Origin: Bacteroidota bacterium
GTDB taxonomy: Bacteria; Bacteroidota; Bacteroidia; B-17B0; Aurantibacillaceae
Assembly (NCBI GenBank): GCA_030684395.1
Contig: JAUXTT010000004.1
Location: forward strand, 62,001-126,000
Direction of reading: 5' to 3'
DNA length: 64,000 nucleotides
How positions within the stretch are numbered: position 1 is the first letter of the stretch; the number at the start of each line of letters is the position of its first letter. A model generated the notes under the pieces. It saw nothing but the letters and a program-made list of their open reading frames with translations. It had not been told where the DNA came from and did not search any database. The position numbers and the translations under genes are program-made. Shown here piece by piece: positions 60,789-64,000 of the stretch.

Positions 60789-60813
60789 AATCCGCCTTTA
60801 GGGGCGGATTTCT
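60789..60813 (+). terminator. Hairpin terminator at the greA transcription start
   Basis: Stem AATCCGCC (60789-60796), loop TTTAGG, GGCGGATT (60803-60810) and a short T-rich tail. It can end the upstream operon or be the 5' end of greA mRNA. Confidence 0.65.
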
Positions 60814-60837
60814 TAATTTAATAAATACCCATCACAT

Positions 60838-61311
60838 ATGTCACAAATTGCTTATTACACGGAAGAAGGCTTGCTTAAATTAAAGAATGAATTGCACAAT
60901 CTGGAAAAGGTTGAAAGACCAGGTATTATAAAAGCAATTGCAGAAGCAAGAGATAAAGGTGATCTTTCTGAGAATGCGGAGTATGATGCAGCCAGAGAGG
61001 CTCAGGGTTTACTTGAGTTTAAGATCAATAAATTAAAAGATATATTAGCTAACGCTCGTCTTATTGATGAGACACAATTGGATCTCAGTAAAGTTTCTAT
61101 ACTGACCAAAGTAAAGATCAAGAACCTGAAGAATGGTGCAAATATGCAATATACAATTGTTGCAGAAAACGAAGCTAATTTAAAAGAACTGAAAATATCG
61201 ATAGACTCACCTATCGGAAAAGGTCTTTTAGGTAAAAAAGTTGGCGACAAAGTGGATATTGCAGTCCCAAGCGGAGTTATACCTTTTGAAATCATTGAGA
61301 TCAGTTTGTAA
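60838..61311 (+). CDS. greA: Transcription elongation factor GreA
   Basis: A 157-residue factor that rescues backtracked RNA polymerase by stimulating transcript cleavage. The N-terminal coiled coil has the catalytic acidic tip (RDKGDLSENAEYDAAREAQ) and the C-terminal domain follows (SPIGKGLLGKKVGDKVDI, VPSGVIPFEII). Length is standard. HIT-family gene follows 3 bp later. Confidence 0.97.
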   Translation: MSQIAYYTEEGLLKLKNELHNLEKVERPGIIKAIAEARDKGDLSENAEYDAAREAQGLLEFKINKLKDILANARLIDETQLDLSKVSILTKVKIKNLKNGANMQYTIVAENEANLKELKISIDSPIGKGLLGKKVGDKVDIAVPSGVIPFEIIEISL

Positions 61312-61314
61312 AAA

Positions 61315-61710
61315 ATGGCTAGCATCTTCTCTAAAATAATGCAAGGGCAGATTCCATGTTATAAAATAGCAGAGAATGAACATTGTTTCGCTTTTCTGGA
61401 CATTCGCCCTTTAAAGCAAGGTCATACATTAGTTGTTCCCAAAAAGGAAACAGATTATTTGTTTGATCTGGAAGATTCCGAATACCTTGCTTTACAGAAA
61501 TTTTCAAAAGAAGTTGCAAGAGCCATAAAAAAAGAGGTAGCATGTAAAAGAATTGGGGTAGTGGTTTTAGGATTCGAAGTACCTCATGCCCACATTCATC
61601 TTATTCCCATTAATAACGAATCGGAAGTTAACTTTCACAACCCACGTGTTCAGCTATCCAATGAAGAGATGATTGAATTAGCAGAAAAAATTGCTTCACA
61701 TTTAAAATGA
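61315..61710 (+). CDS. HIT-family nucleotide-binding protein
   Basis: A 131-residue histidine-triad hydrolase (Hint/HinT-like). The start is MASIFSKIMQGQIPCYKIAEN with the conserved FLDIRPLKQGHTLVVPK. The histidine triad reads PHAHIHLIPIN (His-x-His-x-His). It sits in an operon with greA upstream and the SGNH-like gene downstream. Typical members hydrolyse nucleoside phosphoramidates. Confidence 0.95.
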   Translation: MASIFSKIMQGQIPCYKIAENEHCFAFLDIRPLKQGHTLVVPKKETDYLFDLEDSEYLALQKFSKEVARAIKKEVACKRIGVVVLGFEVPHAHIHLIPINNESEVNFHNPRVQLSNEEMIELAEKIASHLK

Positions 61711-61723
61711 CCTATAAACTATA

Positions 61724-62671
61724 ATGGCGTTAGTAAAGAAAATTGTTTTTTATACTTTATTAATTGTCATTTTATCGTGGTTACTGGAGTATGCGGTTCT
61801 TAATGGAATTCGGAAAAACAAGATCGGTCTCTACAATAAATTCAACCGGATATTTCATCAGCAAAATAATTATGATTTACTCATAATCGGATCTTCAAGA
61901 GCAGAAGGGCATTTTAATACAAAGATCATCGATTCCATCGTAGGCTGCAACTCATTCAATATTGGAATTTCAGGCTCTAATAATGCATTTACATACGGAA
62001 TTTATAAAACCTATTTGAGTAAGAGTAAAGCTCCGAAAATTGTAGTAATGAATATTGATTTTCACTTTTCTCATCACAGTAGTGATACTATTTATGAATT
62101 CCCGCGTTATTTCCCATATTTAGATAATGAGATATTGTATAACGAACTTAAGCAAAGGGATCCCAGATTTTATTTGTTCAAATATATGCCATTGTACAAA
62201 TTAGCCTTTATGGGAGATAAGTACCTGAACATAGCTGCAAGAGGATACACCGGTAAGCCGGGTATTTATGACTGGGATTGCTACAAGGGGTTTCAGGCGA
62301 TCAATCCAATTCAGTTTAAAGATATTTCAAAAGAAGATACAAGCACCTATAAAGGAATTATTTTAAAGGAAAACATAGATTACCTGGATTCAATAATAAG
62401 CATCAGCAAAAAAAATAGCACAAAGGTGTATATTGTTGTTTCGCCAACTTATATTAAAGGAAGTAAAAGGATAGTGAATTTAGAAGAACACATGAAAGGT
62501 TTTGAGAAAGTAGCAAAGGAGAGGGAAATTCCTTTTATGGATTACACCAAGGATTCAATATGTTATAAGGGCAATCTCTTTGCCGATTTTTATCACATGA
62601 AAAAAGAAGGTGCTGTAAGGTTTAGCTCAAAATTTGCCAATGATTTTAAAAAACTACTCAGTAAAGAGTAG
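61724..62671 (+). CDS. Membrane-anchored SGNH-hydrolase-like protein
   Basis: A 315-residue protein with an N-terminal membrane anchor (IVFYTLLIVILSWLLEYAVL, residues 7-26), so the rest probably faces the periplasm. The motif LLIIGSSRAEGHFN has the Gly-x-Ser-Arg nucleophile block (Ser58). FNIGISGSNNAFTYG is the second block. FADFYHMKKEGAVRF gives the C-terminal Asp288-x-x-His291 pair. This is the arrangement of AlgJ/DltD-like SGNH enzymes that (de)acylate cell-surface polymers. It follows the HIT-family gene by 13 bp and precedes the gldN-like gene. The substrate is unknown. Confidence 0.72.
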   Translation: MALVKKIVFYTLLIVILSWLLEYAVLNGIRKNKIGLYNKFNRIFHQQNNYDLLIIGSSRAEGHFNTKIIDSIVGCNSFNIGISGSNNAFTYGIYKTYLSKSKAPKIVVMNIDFHFSHHSSDTIYEFPRYFPYLDNEILYNELKQRDPRFYLFKYMPLYKLAFMGDKYLNIAARGYTGKPGIYDWDCYKGFQAINPIQFKDISKEDTSTYKGIILKENIDYLDSIISISKKNSTKVYIVVSPTYIKGSKRIVNLEEHMKGFEKVAKEREIPFMDYTKDSICYKGNLFADFYHMKKEGAVRFSSKFANDFKKLLSKE

Positions 62672-62713
62672 GTTTAACTGCAATAATCTGCCGACCTGAG
62701 CGTTTAAGAAAGT

Positions 62714-63505
62714 ATGAAATCAGGGTTTTATATATGTATTATTTTCTTTGCGGTATTCAGCAACAAAATAGTGTCGCAAAGCAAACCTATGATAGTATTG
62801 CCACAGGTTAGGGGAGCCGATATTATGTGGTCTAAAGAAATCTGGCGCACAATTGATCTTTCGGATCGTTTCAATTTCTCGTTTTATTTTCCCACCCAAA
62901 AACGAAAAGATCAACTCTGTTTGTTTGACGTTATTTCGAAAGGGTTGATCAATAATGAATTTAATGCATACAAAACGGATGAGATAACGGAAGGAGATAC
63001 TTTGTCTCCCGATCAGGTTAAAAGTAAAATAGTATTCAGAGATTCGATGTTGTTTTATTATGCCGATGAGTTTGGAAATGATAGCACTGAGAAAAAATTA
63101 GTAACCGACACGATGAGTGGGGAATACATTGTACAATACTATGTAAGGGAAGTTTGGTTTTTCGACAAACAAAGATCCGTTATGGATGTCAGGATCAAAG
63201 CAATTTGTCCAGTGAAATATGACATGGAAAAGGGATTATTAATTCCTTTATTCTGGATCAATTATGAAGAAGCGAGGCCATGGCTAAGTTCATTTTCCGC
63301 GTTAAATTCAAAGAACGATTCGGAGAAAAGAAGCTTTGATGAACTTTTTGTAAAAAGAAAATTCAATAGTACTATAAAAAAGGAAAGCAATCTATACGAT
63401 AGGGAAATAGCCGATTATGTTCAGAACGAAAAAGAAGCAGTACAAGAATCAGAAAGAATAAAAGATTTTCTTAGGAATTTTGAATGCGATATGTGGGAGT
63501 GGTGA
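62714..63505 (+). CDS. gldN: GldN/PorN-family T9SS protein (solitary)
   Basis: A 263-residue exported protein of the GldN (PorN) family, a component of the type IX secretion core ring associated with PorK/GldK. A signal peptide (FYICIIFFAVFSNKIVSQ) precedes the family block ADIMWSKEIWRTIDLSDRFN. KIRIAVREVWFFDKQ-type strands (YYVREVWFFDKQRSVMDVRI) follow. The C-terminus EYERIKDF... resembles the family's final Glu-x-Asp-x-Trp (FECDMWEW). gldK, gldL and gldM are not adjacent here, so this is likely a paralogue outside the gldKLMN cluster; I cannot see whether another gldN exists elsewhere. The start MKSGFYICI at 62714 is used. Confidence 0.85.
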   Translation: MKSGFYICIIFFAVFSNKIVSQSKPMIVLPQVRGADIMWSKEIWRTIDLSDRFNFSFYFPTQKRKDQLCLFDVISKGLINNEFNAYKTDEITEGDTLSPDQVKSKIVFRDSMLFYYADEFGNDSTEKKLVTDTMSGEYIVQYYVREVWFFDKQRSVMDVRIKAICPVKYDMEKGLLIPLFWINYEEARPWLSSFSALNSKNDSEKRSFDELFVKRKFNSTIKKESNLYDREIADYVQNEKEAVQESERIKDFLRNFECDMWEW

Positions 63506-63563
63506 ACGGGAATGCTTTTAACACAGAGAGCACTGATCTTTTATAAAACCATTAAGCATAGAA

Positions 63564-63613
63564 GTTCATATAAGAATAGTAACTTAAATGCCCTTACATG
63601 CCTTATATGGTTG
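63564..63613. repeat. AACCATAT repeat, second copy, inside repeat-rich gap
   Basis: GTTCATATAAG (from 63566) and CCTTACATGCCTTATATGGT (63592-63611) match, in inverted orientation, the element at 50,900-51,002. CTCTGTG/ACACAGAG words lie on both sides (63,519-63,535 and near 63,675). No gene is seen between gldN and rodA (63,506-63,711). Confidence 0.65.
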
Positions 63614-63711
63614 CTGAGCTTACCGATGTATGGTTCAAATCTGCTTGTTATTGTTTTCTCTACAATTCTATAAAACTCTGTGTAACTCAAAATACTCTGA
63701 GTTGAGAGAAT

Positions 63712-64000
63712 TTACCTCAATATCAATAACCGATTCGCATCCAGCTTAATAAAGATAAAAAGCAAAATAGTAAAACTCCACAGAGATGATCCTCCGTAAC
63801 TAAAGAAGGGCAAAGGAATTCCGATAACCGGCATCAGTCCTATCGTCATGCCAATATTTACTGCAAGGTGAAAAAATAAAATGCTGGCAACACCGTATCC
63901 ATAAATTCTACTAAAAGGAGATCGTTGCCGTTCTGAAATATTAAGTACCCGAAGCATCAATGCTATTTGAAGTATAATGACAAATGCGCTCCCTACAAAC
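63712..64000 (-). CDS. rodA: Rod-shape-determining protein RodA, C-terminal end
   Basis: The minus-strand frame is open from the right edge to TAA at 63714-63712, giving the last 95 or so residues of a SEDS-family peptidoglycan polymerase. The final part carries HLAVNIGMTIGLMPVIGIP, the family's LPFFSYGGSS motif and a last hydrophobic helix (WSFTILLFIFIKL). A TTG-ATG pair at 63,955-63,960 is internal, since the upstream codons (GSAFVIILQIAL) read through as a membrane helix. RodA is more likely than FtsW from the short C-terminus; the rest of the gene is outside the window. Confidence 0.88.
   Translation of the reverse strand, partial: FVGSAFVIILQIALMLRVLNISERQRSPFSRIYGYGVASILFFHLAVNIGMTIGLMPVIGIPLPFFSYGGSSLWSFTILLFIFIKLDANRLLILR

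Noticed and set aside
1-64000. tRNA, rRNA, tmRNA or other known structural RNA genes
   Set aside because: I looked in every gap for tRNA T-loop and acceptor patterns and saw none convincing; a covariance-model scan would be decisive and was not possible here.

Overview
The window is an AT-rich chromosomal segment of a member of the Bacteroidota, probably a free-living, non-Bacteroides lineage of the Chitinophagales/Flavobacteriales type. The evidence is the many TAnnTTTG promoter elements, a TonB-dependent receptor with an N-terminal carboxypeptidase-regulatory-like domain, type IX secretion (T9SS) sorting domains, a GldN homologue and a PorV/PorQ-family barrel, a cysteine-free ribosomal protein L32 and a CFEQ alpha-2-macroglobulin. 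I saw no tRNA, rRNA, CRISPR array, transposase or prophage. Most of the window is core chromosome.

Layout. 1-2.8 kb: a secreted protein cut by the left edge, a 42-codon remnant of a family 2 glycosyltransferase, a TonB-type energy transducer and a first FabH. 2.9-10.7 kb: an unknown helical protein, sigma-54 (rpoN) and a 1,496-residue alpha-2-macroglobulin. 10.8-18.7 kb: a small secreted protein, a BNR-repeat lipoprotein, an RfbD-like reductase, a MORN-like/WG-like gene pair, glpD and a glycerophosphodiester phosphodiesterase. 18.8-23.9 kb: the fatty-acid initiation cluster DUF177-rpmF-plsX-fabH-accB-accC. 24-32.6 kb: a tiny secreted Cys/His protein, ruvB, an ALDH7-type dehydrogenase, a SlyD-type FKBP, a T9SS surface protein and a beta-propeller lipoprotein. 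32.9-37.6 kb: dtd, a MazG-like gene, panD, a flippase-like membrane protein, rfaE2, gmk and prfB with its programmed +1 frameshift. 37.8-40.5 kb: a small accessory islet (AAA/DUF4143 ATPase, MazEF-like toxin-antitoxin pair, candidate PD-(D/E)XK nuclease). 40.6-50.9 kb: rnr, purN, queA, a UbiA-like membrane protein, tatD, a GNAT enzyme, a DUF2130 protein, rsmI and corA. 51.3-60.8 kb: a three-gene surface operon (TonB-dependent receptor, giant T9SS protein, PorV-like barrel). 60.8-64 kb: greA, a HIT protein, an SGNH-like protein, a solitary gldN and the end of rodA.

How the parts work together. The clearest system is the cell-surface export set. Two T9SS proteins, at 28.4 kb and 55.2 kb, share an uncharacterised module of roughly 450-500 residues. 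One of them is encoded between a TonB receptor and a PorV-like protein. Phased direct repeats built on ACCACTT or ACCAAC, with starts 21-22 bp apart, lie upstream of both genes' transcription units and of the beta-propeller lipoprotein. A related GCCAC pair with the same 21-bp period lies upstream of the TonB transducer. This suggests one regulator for a set of envelope genes.

The intergenic DNA is unusually rich in short repeats. It holds a CCCGATAGCTATCGGG palindrome (seven copies), periodic CACAAAG/CTTTGTG foldbacks, MITE-like inverted repeats ending in GCGTCATCTGCGT, an AACCATAT-ended foldback, a 27-bp perfect inverted repeat, and a family of small hairpins whose stems differ between copies while the AGA loop and right flank are kept.
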